Below, piece after piece: positions 46,201-54,255 of a stretch of 59,866 bases of DNA (within the stretch, counting starts at the first letter, position 1; every line of letters starts with the position of its first letter). Made by a program: the position numbers and the translations under genes. Source of the DNA: an uncultured Bacteroides sp. (GTDB lineage: Bacteria > Bacteroidota > Bacteroidia > Bacteroidales > Bacteroidaceae); NCBI GenBank assembly GCA_900544675.1, contig UQVZ01000022.1, forward strand, positions 1 through 59,866, given 5' to 3'. The notes beneath the pieces were generated by a model. The model was not told the DNA's origin. It searched no databases and worked only from the letters and a program-made list of their open reading frames with translations.

Positions 46201-46423
46201 GTTCAATATCGAACGCCGTCACGGCGGAAGCATCGAGAAAAAAGACATGGTATGGCTGAATATCGACCACCGGCAAATGGGAGTAGGAGGAGACAATACA
46301 TGGGGTGCCCAGGTACATCCGGAATATACCATCACACCGCATGACTGGACATACAGCTTCACTTTGCAACCGCTCGACGCCCAAACCGATGCTGCAGAAC
46401 TGGCTCACAAAGTCTGGTTCTGA
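43253..46423 (+). CDS. GH2 beta-galactosidase (LacZ-like), exported
   Basis: 1056 residues. Signal peptide (MKKTLCISLFISFIGSATVGA) so probably periplasmic. GH2 sandwich, immunoglobulin-like and TIM-barrel domains, then the LacZ-type C-terminal domain. Acid/base Glu481 in TWSLGNESGYG and nucleophile Glu544 in LCEYAHSMGN; LMKQFNINAVRNSHYPN and ENYADRKTGA are LacZ-like. Removes terminal beta-galactose from imported oligosaccharides. It follows the lysO pair by 67 bp and is closed by a terminator, so it may share their transcript. Confidence 0.94.
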   Translation: MKKTLCISLFISFIGSATVGADNSQPWQDARVNEINREPMTAHFLPFVNEEAALAQQALPDVERFRVNPATERRVSLNGTWKFLYSKNNDACPDDFQKPGYNTRKWKDIEVPGSWELQGFDAPIYTDTRYPFPANPPFVPTDYNPVGAYVHEFSVPKEWNGMDIYLDFEGVESAFYCWVNGELAGYSEDSRLPAHFNVTRLLKKGKNKLAVKVFRYSDGSYLEGQDYWKYSGIERDVYLYARPASRVKDFKLTAELVNDYQDGDFDLSLVLNQPQQGQRVEVKVLDQAGQPILKQEKQLNSPADTLVAIEKLFEKALPWNAETPNLYTLVVNTFDKQGRPMESFAHPFGFRTVEMKNGQQLINGVPVLFKGVNRHEHNRFTGRTIDVASMVQDIQLMKQFNINAVRNSHYPNRYEWYSLCDKYGLYMIDEANLESHGMMFHKDETLANYPDWEGAFMQRMSRMVKRDRNYTAIVTWSLGNESGYGKHFETIYHWTKQTDPTRPVQYEGGGYESVSDIYCPMYARIWRLRQHVNQRDARPLILCEYAHSMGNSTGNLQDYWDLIYKYDQLQGGFIWDWVDQTFAKKDEKGHDIWAYGGDMGFVGVPNDSNFCSNGLIASDRSLHPHIWEVKKVYQYVHFQPAPFTANRILVTNWHDFIDLSDFQLKWTVEADGKTVQEGIMDFPLIPARQTGEVTLPLNALPAGDKEYFLKVEAVTRKATPLIPAGHIAAMEQWQLPAEQIIPATEKIDGTLQSQRTPEALTLTGENGFRISFSTRDGEMKALEYEGKNLVKEGLQANFWRGLTDNDVANGTEGRCQTWKHAGENAVLKDIRLEESTDKKLATVTATYDMQEQESTLQVTYRIRPNGAVKVTMQFLAGKKQLPEMPRLGMRMVLPGEYEQMTWLGRGPQENYADRKTGAAIGMYSASVWEQYHPYVRAQETGNKCDVRWVALRNAEGKGLLVTGEEPLSVSAWNFPMEDILYRPFNIERRHGGSIEKKDMVWLNIDHRQMGVGGDNTWGAQVHPEYTITPHDWTYSFTLQPLDAQTDAAELAHKVWF

Positions 46424-46438
46424 CCTTAAACGGGTCAC

Positions 46439-46460
46439 AAAACGGTGACAAACCGTTTTT
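46439..46460 (+). terminator. Terminator after the GH2 gene
   Basis: AAAACGGT-GACAA-ACCGTTTT stem-loop with a following T, 16 nt past the stop. Confidence 0.8.
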
Positions 46461-46500
46461 GATGAAGGACAAAGCAAACATACTAACCCTAAACCCAAGA

Positions 46501-46530
46501 ACTTGTGTCCCTCTTTCGGGGGACACAAGT
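46501..46530. promoter_or_regulatory. Strong 11-bp hairpin in the GH2-GH63 gap
   Basis: ACTTGTGTCCC and GGGACACAAGT, perfectly complementary, with an 8-nt loop and no T-run. Could be an RNA structure or an operator. Confidence 0.6.
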
Positions 46531-46608
46531 ACATACAAGTAACCTATTACATTATATAATAAAGAAAGAGTATGTTCGCTATTGGTCAGTATAACTATAG
46601 CCTCAGAC

Positions 46609-46667
46609 GAAGATATCCTTTATCGGCTATTGCAATATATATGAAATAGCCAATGAAGTATATCTTC
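46609..46667. promoter_or_regulatory. Nested dyad upstream of the GH63-like gene
   Basis: Outer arms GAAGATAT (46609-46616) and ATATCTTC (46660-46667) enclose inner arms GGCTATT (46625-46631) and AATAGCC (46645-46651). A similar GATATCC...CTATTGCA segment recurs near 59788-59807. Confidence 0.55.
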
Positions 46668-46756
46668 TGTCGGGGAAGCATACGTAATGTCAATCTGCCG
46701 AATTGCATTACATCATTTAGAATAATAGATAATCTATAACCATCGTGAACTTATAA

Positions 46757-46764
46757 TATATTTG
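46757..46764 (+). promoter_or_regulatory. -7-like box 2 nt before the GH63 start codon
   Basis: TATATTTG ends 2 nt before the ATG at 46767. If real the mRNA would be leaderless; it may be chance. Confidence 0.35.
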
Positions 46765-46766
46765 TC

Positions 46767-48686
46767 ATGAAAAGAACAATACTCAAAACCTGGCTCTTCT
46801 CCAGCCTGATAGCCGGCTTATCAGCCTGTACCCAGACAACGCAAGAACCGCATACCGATGACCTCCGGTACAATTTCGGGAATATACTGAACATTTCCCT
46901 TACTCCCGATTCTACCGTCCGTCGTGCCGGATGTTTCACCGATGCCGGCTCGTGGATGGGATTCACTCTTCCGCAAACCTACAAATGGGTAAACGGTTTT
47001 TGCGGACCGTTCAGCATTGACAACCGCATCTGGTTTGCCCAATCTGCTACAACGGTCAATTTCGCAGACAAAACTGAAAGTTTTTCGCCCGATTCGGTTT
47101 CCTACTTTCCGGGTGAAGTCTATATGAAGTCTTCTTCTGCTTCGGGAAGCATCGAACAACGGATGAACTTCGTCAACAGTTCCACTGCCCTGTTACAGGT
47201 TACCACTGATGCCGATTGCGAGTTGTATTTCAGCGGCAAAGAATGGAACAGTCAAGTGACCCTGAAACAAGAAGAGCAAACCATCACTGCCTATCATCCG
47301 AATGGAGAAATTGTGCAATTGACATTCATGCCAGACATCACATTGACATGCGATGGAAAAAACTATACCGCACGTACACAACCAGGATGCAAGCAGACCC
47401 AGATTGCCCTTTCTTTCTATTTCACCGATGAAGAACTGAACTCGGGCACACAGAGAAGCATCGCCTTGTTGCAAAATCCTCAACCGGCACTGGATGCTAA
47501 CGCAGAGCGTTGGCAGGGATATTTGCAAAAGGTATTGCGCAACGACTTGAAACAGGAATACGACCGCATTGCAGCAAAAGCGGTAGTAACCTTAATCTCC
47601 AACTGGCGTACACACCGCGAAGGATTATTGCATGAAGGAGTAATCCCCAGCCATGCCGTACCTTACTTTATTGGCTTTTGGGCATGGGATAGCTGGCGTT
47701 TCTCCGCCGCTTTGGCACGCTTCGCCCCCGAACTGGCAAAAAACAATATCCGTGCCATGTTCGACTATCAACAACCTGATGGCATGATTATTGATTGTAT
47801 CTATACTAATCCGGCAGAGAATAATGCCCGCGACAGTAAACCTCCTTTGGTATGTTGGGCTGTTGATGAAATCTTTACCCACAACCAAGACACAGCCTTT
47901 GTAAAAGAAATGTATCCCCAGCTGCTGGCATATTATAAATGGTGGTATCAGAAACGGGACCACAACCATAACGGCATGTGTGAATTCGGTGCGACAGATG
48001 GTACGTTAGAAGCAGCCGGTTGGGAAAGCGGCATGGACAATGCCATCCGTTTTGACAATGCAAAGATGCTGCAAAACGGACCAGACGCATGGAGCTTGGA
48101 CCAGGAAAGTGTAGACCTGAATGCTTACCTGGCATTCGAATGTCGACTGCTGAAAAAGTTTGCCAAACTGACCGGAAATACATTCGACGGACCAGATTAC
48201 AGTGAGAAAGTAGCCGATTATTTCTTTAACGACAAAATCGGATGGTTCTGCGACCGCCGGATTGCTGACGGAAGTTTCATCGAAGAACCTGCTTGCGAAG
48301 GTTATACTCCATTTTGGGTACAAATAGCCAGCAAGGAACAAATGGATAAAGCCCTGTCTTTGTTCACCGATACAACCAAGTTCTCGACTTATATCCCCTT
48401 CCCCACAGCTGCTGCCGACAATCCGAAATGTGACCCGAACGGTTATTGGCGAGGACCTATCTGGCTAGACCAGACTTACCAAGCTATTAAAGGTTTACGC
48501 AACTATGGTTATAAAGACTTAGCAGACAAATATACGATGCAGGTTTTCGACCGTTGTCAAGGATTGACCGGCGATGCTCCCATCCACGAAAACTACGGCA
48601 CTCATAACGGGGAACGGCTGCAAGCTTCGCATTTCAGTTGGAGTGCCTCACACCTGCTGATGATGTACGAGGAAGTCAATAGGTAA
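46767..48686 (+). CDS. GH63/trehalase-clan glycoside hydrolase lipoprotein
   Basis: 639 residues. Lipobox GLSAC (Cys21), no acidic export signal directly behind it, so perhaps periplasm-facing. N-terminal beta domain, then an (alpha/alpha)6 barrel with GFWAWDSWR, GWESGMDNAIRFD, GYWRGPIWLDQTY and a C-terminal ENYGTHNGE; these are the landmarks of GH63 and related MGH1-like enzymes. Relatives such as E. coli YgjK cleave alpha-glucosides, including Glc-alpha-Gal. With the GH2 beta-galactosidase next door this suggests a sugar containing galactose and alpha-glucose, but that is inference. The stop codon TAA lies in the first unit of an octad repeat. Confidence 0.85.
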   Translation: MKRTILKTWLFSSLIAGLSACTQTTQEPHTDDLRYNFGNILNISLTPDSTVRRAGCFTDAGSWMGFTLPQTYKWVNGFCGPFSIDNRIWFAQSATTVNFADKTESFSPDSVSYFPGEVYMKSSSASGSIEQRMNFVNSSTALLQVTTDADCELYFSGKEWNSQVTLKQEEQTITAYHPNGEIVQLTFMPDITLTCDGKNYTARTQPGCKQTQIALSFYFTDEELNSGTQRSIALLQNPQPALDANAERWQGYLQKVLRNDLKQEYDRIAAKAVVTLISNWRTHREGLLHEGVIPSHAVPYFIGFWAWDSWRFSAALARFAPELAKNNIRAMFDYQQPDGMIIDCIYTNPAENNARDSKPPLVCWAVDEIFTHNQDTAFVKEMYPQLLAYYKWWYQKRDHNHNGMCEFGATDGTLEAAGWESGMDNAIRFDNAKMLQNGPDAWSLDQESVDLNAYLAFECRLLKKFAKLTGNTFDGPDYSEKVADYFFNDKIGWFCDRRIADGSFIEEPACEGYTPFWVQIASKEQMDKALSLFTDTTKFSTYIPFPTAAADNPKCDPNGYWRGPIWLDQTYQAIKGLRNYGYKDLADKYTMQVFDRCQGLTGDAPIHENYGTHNGERLQASHFSWSASHLLMMYEEVNR

Positions 48687-48813
48687 CAAGTTGACGAGGT
48701 ATCAGGTAACGAGGTAACAAGTTGACGAGTTGACAAGGTATCAGAAAATTCTGCCAATAAGGACTTTAAAAAACCTTGTCAACTTGTCAACTGATACCTT
48801 GTCAACTCGTTAA
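48681..48813. repeat. Octad hairpin, GTTGACAA/GGTAACAA family (longest)
   Basis: 5' arm 48681-48742: eight units of 8 nt (one of 7), built from AGGTAACA, AGTTGACG, AGGTATCA, AGTTGACA. 3' arm 48773-48813 runs ACCTTGTC, AACTTGTC, AACTGATA, CCTTGTCA, ACTCGTTA. It supplies the stop codon of the GH63 gene at one end and touches the stop of sufS at the other (convergent genes). Confidence 0.88.
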
Positions 48814-50024
48814 AACATCTTCGCTACACGCTCGATGCCTGCTACCAACTGGTCTATTTCTTCTTTTGTATTATAAAGCGCAAACGATGCACGGACTGTA
48901 CCTTCTATTCCCATTCGGTGCATCAACGGTTCGGCACAGTGATGACCTGTACGGACTGCAATCCCCAAACGGTCAAGCAAGGTTCCCATATCAAAATGAT
49001 GAATGTTTCCGACTAAAAACGATATGACCGAACTTTTCTGCTCCGCTTCACCAAAGATACGCATTCCCGGAATTTCTTTCATTTGCTTCATGGCATATTG
49101 GGTCAAATCATGTTCGTAAGCTTCGATATGCTCCATGCCGATGACCGATACATAATCGAGCGCTTTCGCCAATGCCGTGCTGCCTATGTAATCGGGTGTG
49201 CCGGCTTCGAACTTAAACGGCAGATCATTGAAGGTAGTTTTCTCGAAACTTACATTCTTAATCATCTCACCTCCTCCTTGATAGGGAGGCAACTTGTCCA
49301 GCCAGTTTTCTTTGCCATAAAGGACACCAATGCCGGTAGGACCATATACTTTATGCCCACTGAACACATAGAAATCCGCATCCAATGCCTGTACGTCGAC
49401 CGGGATATGAGGAATGCTTTGCGCTCCGTCTATCAATACCGGAACATTATGCGCATGAGCTATCCGGATAAGTTCCGATACCGGATTGATGGTTCCCAAC
49501 ACATTCGATACATGGGCTACTGAAACGATACGTGTACGCGGTGAAAACAGCTTTTCGTATTCATCAAGCAACAGTTCTCCACGGTCGTTCATCGGGATTA
49601 CTTTCAGCACAATGCCTTTACGGGCTGCTTGCAGTTGCCAGGAAACGATGTTGCTGTGATGTTCCATGACCGATACGATAACCTCATCGCCCGGCTGCAT
49701 CTGGCTATCAGCAAAGGTAGAAGCCACCAGATTGATGCTTTCCGTGGTTCCCCGTGTAAAAACAATCTCACTCGTGCTCCGCGCATTGATGAATTTCCGT
49801 ACGGTTTCGCGGGAAGCCTCATGCAAGTTGGTAGCCTGTTGCGACAGGAAATGTACACCCCGGTGCACATTGGCATTCACTGAATAATATTCATCAGTTA
49901 TTGATTCTACTACACACCGCGGCTTTTGTGTAGTCGCTCCATTATCTAAATAGACAAGCGGTTTGCCATACACAGTCCGCGAAAGTATCGGAAAATCGGC
50001 TCTGATTTTGGAAATATCGTACAT
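48810..50024 (-). CDS. sufS: Cysteine desulfurase SufS
   Basis: 404 residues, class V aminotransferase fold. PLP lysine Lys225 (FSGHKVYGP), HHSN at 122-125, reactive Cys363 in RTGHHCAEP. Mobilises sulfur from cysteine for Fe-S assembly by SufBCD. Last gene of cvpA-sufB-sufC-sufD-sufS; 32 bp after sufD. No SufE or SufU is in the window. Confidence 0.95.
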   Translation of the reverse strand: MYDISKIRADFPILSRTVYGKPLVYLDNGATTQKPRCVVESITDEYYSVNANVHRGVHFLSQQATNLHEASRETVRKFINARSTSEIVFTRGTTESINLVASTFADSQMQPGDEVIVSVMEHHSNIVSWQLQAARKGIVLKVIPMNDRGELLLDEYEKLFSPRTRIVSVAHVSNVLGTINPVSELIRIAHAHNVPVLIDGAQSIPHIPVDVQALDADFYVFSGHKVYGPTGIGVLYGKENWLDKLPPYQGGGEMIKNVSFEKTTFNDLPFKFEAGTPDYIGSTALAKALDYVSVIGMEHIEAYEHDLTQYAMKQMKEIPGMRIFGEAEQKSSVISFLVGNIHHFDMGTLLDRLGIAVRTGHHCAEPLMHRMGIEGTVRASFALYNTKEEIDQLVAGIERVAKMF

Positions 50025-50056
50025 ATTCAGTTTGTGAGTTTTTAAGTTTAAAAAAC

Positions 50057-51406
50057 TTATTTACATATCGCACAACCCTGGCACTTGTTCAACTCGCCAC
50101 GGAAGCGTTTTTCTACCAGACGGTGCAAACGGTCTTTCAAAACATCCATCCGAATGCAATCGATTACTTCACCTACAAAAGCAAACATCAGCAACAAACG
50201 GGCTTCTTTCAATGGAATACCCCGCTGCTGCATATAGAACAACGCATTCTCATCCAACTGACCGACCGTAGCACCGTGCGAACATTTCACATCGTCGGCA
50301 TAGATTTCCAATTGGGGCTGTGTGTACATTCTTGCCTCACGGGTAGCACACAGGTTACGGTTGGTCTGCTGTGAAGAAGTATGCTGAGCGCCTTCACGTA
50401 CCAAGACTTTACCGGCAAAAGCACCTACAGCCTGGTCGTCAAGCACGTACTTGAAAAGTTCATTGCTGGTACAATCAGGCACTTTATGGTCGATGAAAGT
50501 ATGATTGTCTATCTGTTCGTTCTTGTCAGCAATCGCCATACCGCAAAGAGTAACCTCCGCACCACGTCCCGAAAGCGAAACCTCGGTCGTATTACGGGTC
50601 GTTCCGTTATGCAAGGTAATGCCGTTCAGCAATACGTTGCTGCCTGCTTGCTGGTCGACAAACAATTGGTTGAAGCGTACGGTACTGTTGTGGGTCTCTT
50701 CCAATTCATATAAATCGAATACGGCATTCTCTCCCACAAACACTTCCGTTACCTGCGTCGACAGGAAGTTCATATTGTCCATTGCATGATCGCAGACTAG
50801 TAACTTCGCCTGAGCACCTGCCTCCACAATAATCAGCAACCGACGGTTCACCATGAAGTCCACATCGGCACGCAGAATGTTCACCAACTGAATCGGGCGC
50901 TCTACCACTACATTCTTCGGGATATACATCAGTACACCGTCTTGGGCAAACATTGTATTAAAGGCTGTCAACCCGTCTTTCGAAGTATCGGCAAGCTTGC
51001 CATAATAAGCTTTCACCAAATCGGGGTGTTGTTCTGCCATCTCTTTCAAGCTGCCGAACAATACGCCTTCGGGCAACTGTGCCGAAGGATGCACATGCTT
51101 GTCGAAAGAATCGTTGACAACAAAATAGAGTGAAGTACTCATATTAGGCACATCACACTTGAACACCTCATACGGATTGACCGGAAACTCCAGTCGGTTC
51201 AGGTTCAGCCCAAAGTCGGGAGCAAAGTATTTCCCTACCTCCGTATATTTGTACTTCTCCTGTTTCCGGGTCGGAAAGCCCAACCGCTCGAAGTCGGCAA
51301 AAGCTTTTGCCCGTGGAGCATTCAACGCCTCTGCACTTCCCCGGCAGACAAGCGCCTCATACTGGGTAAAAAGGTCAATATATTGTTGTTCCGCTTTCAT
51401 ACTCAT
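50057..51406 (-). CDS. sufD: Fe-S assembly scaffold protein SufD
   Basis: 449 residues, SufB/SufD right-handed beta-helix (e.g. ERPIQLVNILRA, QTNRNLCATREARMYTQPQLEIYADDV cut short here, KCSHGATVGQLDE, RGIPLKEARLLLMFAFVGE). Forms SufBCD with SufB and SufC. Its start overlaps the sufC stop by 4 bp (ATGA). The second Met two codons later is an equally possible start. Carries a C-terminal CQGCAIC cysteine cluster. Confidence 0.93.
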   Translation of the reverse strand: MSMKAEQQYIDLFTQYEALVCRGSAEALNAPRAKAFADFERLGFPTRKQEKYKYTEVGKYFAPDFGLNLNRLEFPVNPYEVFKCDVPNMSTSLYFVVNDSFDKHVHPSAQLPEGVLFGSLKEMAEQHPDLVKAYYGKLADTSKDGLTAFNTMFAQDGVLMYIPKNVVVERPIQLVNILRADVDFMVNRRLLIIVEAGAQAKLLVCDHAMDNMNFLSTQVTEVFVGENAVFDLYELEETHNSTVRFNQLFVDQQAGSNVLLNGITLHNGTTRNTTEVSLSGRGAEVTLCGMAIADKNEQIDNHTFIDHKVPDCTSNELFKYVLDDQAVGAFAGKVLVREGAQHTSSQQTNRNLCATREARMYTQPQLEIYADDVKCSHGATVGQLDENALFYMQQRGIPLKEARLLLMFAFVGEVIDCIRMDVLKDRLHRLVEKRFRGELNKCQGCAICK

Positions 51407-52155
51407 TCTCCCAATTCTTTCTTAATCCAGTCGTAACCTTTCTCTTCCAGTTCCAATGCCAGTTCCGGTCCGGCTGTCTTCACAATTCTACCTTTATATA
51501 ATACATGTACAATGTCCGGTTTGATATAGTCCAGCAAACGTTGGTAGTGTGTGATGACAATGCAACTGGTCTCCGGGGTTTTCAGTTTGTTCACACCGTC
51601 AGCCACGATACGCAAAGCATCGATATCCAGTCCCGAATCCGTTTCATCCAGAATACTCAGCTTGGGTTCCAGCATAGCCATCTGGAAGATTTCGTTACGT
51701 TTCTTCTCGCCACCCGAAAAACCTTCGTTCACCGAGCGGTTTGCCAGCTTGCTGTCCAGCTCTACCACGGCACGTTTCTCACGCATCAGCTTCAAGAATT
51801 CACTGGCTGTCAAAGCGGGAAGTCCTCTGTATTTACGTTGCTCGTTGACTGCCGTACGCATAAAGTTCACCATGCTTACGCCCGGGATTTCCACCGGATA
51901 TTGGAAAGAAAGGAACAATCCTTCATGGCTACGCTGTTCCGGACTCATTGCCAACAGGTCTTTACCGTCAAAGCTGACCGAGCCTTTCGTTACCTCATAA
52001 GCCGGATGTCCTACCAGGACATTGCTCAACGTACTCTTTCCGGAACCGTTCGGTCCCATGATGGCGTGCACCTCGCCTGTCTTCACACTCAGGTTGATAC
52101 CTTTCAATATCTCTTTGCCATTGATAGAGGCATGTAAATCTTTAATCTCCAACAT
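51403..52155 (-). CDS. sufC: Fe-S assembly ATPase SufC
   Basis: 250 residues, ABC-type ATPase: Walker A GPNGSGKST (34-42), FSGGEKKRNE signature, Walker B region LSILDETDSGLD. I start at the ATG of MLEIKDLHAS, 23 bp after sufB. Energises the SufBCD scaffold. Confidence 0.95.
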   Translation of the reverse strand: MLEIKDLHASINGKEILKGINLSVKTGEVHAIMGPNGSGKSTLSNVLVGHPAYEVTKGSVSFDGKDLLAMSPEQRSHEGLFLSFQYPVEIPGVSMVNFMRTAVNEQRKYRGLPALTASEFLKLMREKRAVVELDSKLANRSVNEGFSGGEKKRNEIFQMAMLEPKLSILDETDSGLDIDALRIVADGVNKLKTPETSCIVITHYQRLLDYIKPDIVHVLYKGRIVKTAGPELALELEEKGYDWIKKELGE

Positions 52156-52178
52156 AATTCTCAATTTTTAATTCTTAG

Positions 52179-53630
52179 TTATCCCACGCTTCCTTCCAGT
52201 GATACAGAAAGCAGTTTCTGAGCTTCTACCGCAAACTCCATCGGAAGTTTGTTCAATACTTCCTTTGCATATCCGTTCACAATCAAGCCTACCGCATCTT
52301 CGGTCGGTATGCCACGCTGGTTGCAATAAAACAGTTGGTCTTCCGAAATCTTCGATGTAGTCGCTTCGTGTTCTACAACTGCCGTCTCGTTATGAATATC
52401 CATGTAAGGGAAAGTATGTGCCCCACACTGACTGCCCAATAACAAAGAATCGCACTGGCTGTAATTGCGGGCATTGTCCGCCTTTTCGGATACCCGCACC
52501 AGCCCACGATAAGAGTTCTGGCTGCGTCCGGCACTGATACCTTTACTTACAATGGTAGAGCGTGTATTCTTTCCCAAATGAATCATCTTTGTACCCGTAT
52601 CTGCCTGCTGGTAATTGTTCGTCACCGCTACCGAATAAAATTCGGCAGTCGAATTGTCACCGCTCAAGATGCAGCTGGGATATTTCCACGTAATGGCAGA
52701 ACCGGTTTCTACCTGAGTCCACGACAGCTTGCTGCTTTCTCCCTTACAGATACCTCGTTTGGTTACAAAATTATAGACACCGCCTTTCCCTTCCGCATCT
52801 CCCGGATACCAGTTCTGTACCGTCGAATATTTTACTTCAGCCCGGTCGAGCACCACAATCTCTACGATAGCGGCATGCAACTGGTTCTCGTCACGCATCG
52901 GAGCCGTACAGCCTTCCAGATATGATACATAACTGTCATCATCTGCGATAATCAGTGTCCGCTCAAACTGTCCGGTGTTGGCTGCATTGATACGGAAATA
53001 CGTAGACAACTCCATCGGACAGCGTACACCTTTCGGAATATAAACAAACGAACCGTCGCTGAAGACTGCCGAATTGAGTGCGGCAAAGAAGTTGTCACGA
53101 TAGCCTACCACCGAGCCCAGATATTTCTTTACCAGGTCGGGATGTTCGCGCACGGCCTCGCTGATGGAGCAGAAGATAATGCCTTTTTCCATCAGGGTTT
53201 CCTTAAAAGTCGTTTTTACCGAAACCGAGTCCATAACGGCATCTACCGCCATGCCGCTCAAAGCGAGCTGTTCTTCCAAGGGAATGCCCAACTTATTGAA
53301 GGTTTTCAACAACTCAGGGTCTACCTCATCCAGGCTTTTCGGTCCTTCTTTCTTGCGTGTAGGGTCGGCATAATAAGAGATTGCCTGATAATCGATTTCA
53401 GGAATCGTCAAATGAGCCCACGTAGGCATATCCATGGTCAGCCAATGGCGATAGGCTTTCAAGCGGAAGTCAAGCAGCCACTCAGGTTCTCCCTTCTTGG
53501 AAGAAATAAGCCGCACGACATCTTCGTTCAGCCCACGCTCGATGATGTCTGTATGAATATCCGTGGTAAAGCCGTACTTGTACTTCTCACGGGTCAGTTC
53601 TTTTACATATTTATTGGGTTCTAACTGCAT
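52179..53630 (-). CDS. sufB: Fe-S assembly scaffold protein SufB
   Basis: 483 residues. Core SUF scaffold on which clusters are built; conserved RGVCPMELSTYFR-like KGVRCPMELSTYFRI, CTAPMRDENQLHAA, and the C-terminal EHEATTSKISEDQLFYCNQR. The start overlaps the 3' end of cvpA by 20 bp, so the suf genes are probably coupled to it. Confidence 0.95.
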   Translation of the reverse strand: MQLEPNKYVKELTREKYKYGFTTDIHTDIIERGLNEDVVRLISSKKGEPEWLLDFRLKAYRHWLTMDMPTWAHLTIPEIDYQAISYYADPTRKKEGPKSLDEVDPELLKTFNKLGIPLEEQLALSGMAVDAVMDSVSVKTTFKETLMEKGIIFCSISEAVREHPDLVKKYLGSVVGYRDNFFAALNSAVFSDGSFVYIPKGVRCPMELSTYFRINAANTGQFERTLIIADDDSYVSYLEGCTAPMRDENQLHAAIVEIVVLDRAEVKYSTVQNWYPGDAEGKGGVYNFVTKRGICKGESSKLSWTQVETGSAITWKYPSCILSGDNSTAEFYSVAVTNNYQQADTGTKMIHLGKNTRSTIVSKGISAGRSQNSYRGLVRVSEKADNARNYSQCDSLLLGSQCGAHTFPYMDIHNETAVVEHEATTSKISEDQLFYCNQRGIPTEDAVGLIVNGYAKEVLNKLPMEFAVEAQKLLSVSLEGSVG

Positions 53631-54135
53631 AGTCCAGTTTATTTAGTTGATTAGTCATATCCTTCACTGCCGGATAAAAATAGCCCGACAAGTCTTTTAT
53701 CGGAATATACAACAAAGATTGTTCCATAGTGGTTTTACCGATTAAAGAATCTTCACTATCGGTAAATACAAGAAGATGAATGGCAATGCTTAGCAAGAGC
53801 ATATATTTCAAGGCTCCCAGACCTGCACCCAGGCACCGGTTCATAAATCCCAGCCGAAGCCCTTCTGCCAAACGTGTCAGCAAAGAGCCTATAGCCAGGA
53901 AGCCCAAAGGGACACCTATGCCTATCAGCAGGAATGCCAACACACGCGCCAGTGTCAACGAAGTGTCTAATGCTTCGCACAGCCTGTCGCCTACTGTCAC
54001 AAAAAATGCCCGCGCCAGCAGCAAGCCTGCCAGCAACCCCACAATAGAAGCCAACTGGCGGATGGCACCTTTAAAGAAGCCGACCGCTGCTCCTACCGCT
54101 ATAATTGCTGCTATCAACCAATCCAGCGAAGACAC
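53611..54135 (-). CDS. CvpA family membrane protein
   Basis: 174 residues with four membrane helices; LDWLIAAIIAVGAAVGFFKG is the typical CvpA start (colicin V production protein family). In Bacteroidota it often precedes suf genes. Its 3' end overlaps sufB by 20 bp. Function in this context unknown. Confidence 0.88.
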   Translation of the reverse strand: MSSLDWLIAAIIAVGAAVGFFKGAIRQLASIVGLLAGLLLARAFFVTVGDRLCEALDTSLTLARVLAFLLIGIGVPLGFLAIGSLLTRLAEGLRLGFMNRCLGAGLGALKYMLLLSIAIHLLVFTDSEDSLIGKTTMEQSLLYIPIKDLSGYFYPAVKDMTNQLNKLDYAVRTQ

Positions 54136-54144
54136 TCTCTTTTA

Positions 54145-54255
54145 AATTAAGAATTAAGAATGAAGAATGAAATAAATGAAGAACTAAAAATAAAGAATGG
54201 GCATCCTTGTCTCGCCATTAAATTCTTTATTCTTAATTCTTCATTCTTAATTTTT
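54145..54255. repeat. Octad hairpin, AATTAAGA/ATGAAGA family
   Basis: 5' arm from 54145 (AATTAAGA, ATTAAGAA, TGAAGAAT) and 3' arm 54221-54255 (ATTCTTTATTCTTAATTC..., ending in TTTTT). Fills the gap between infB and cvpA; the 3' arm runs into the infB stop. Confidence 0.8.
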
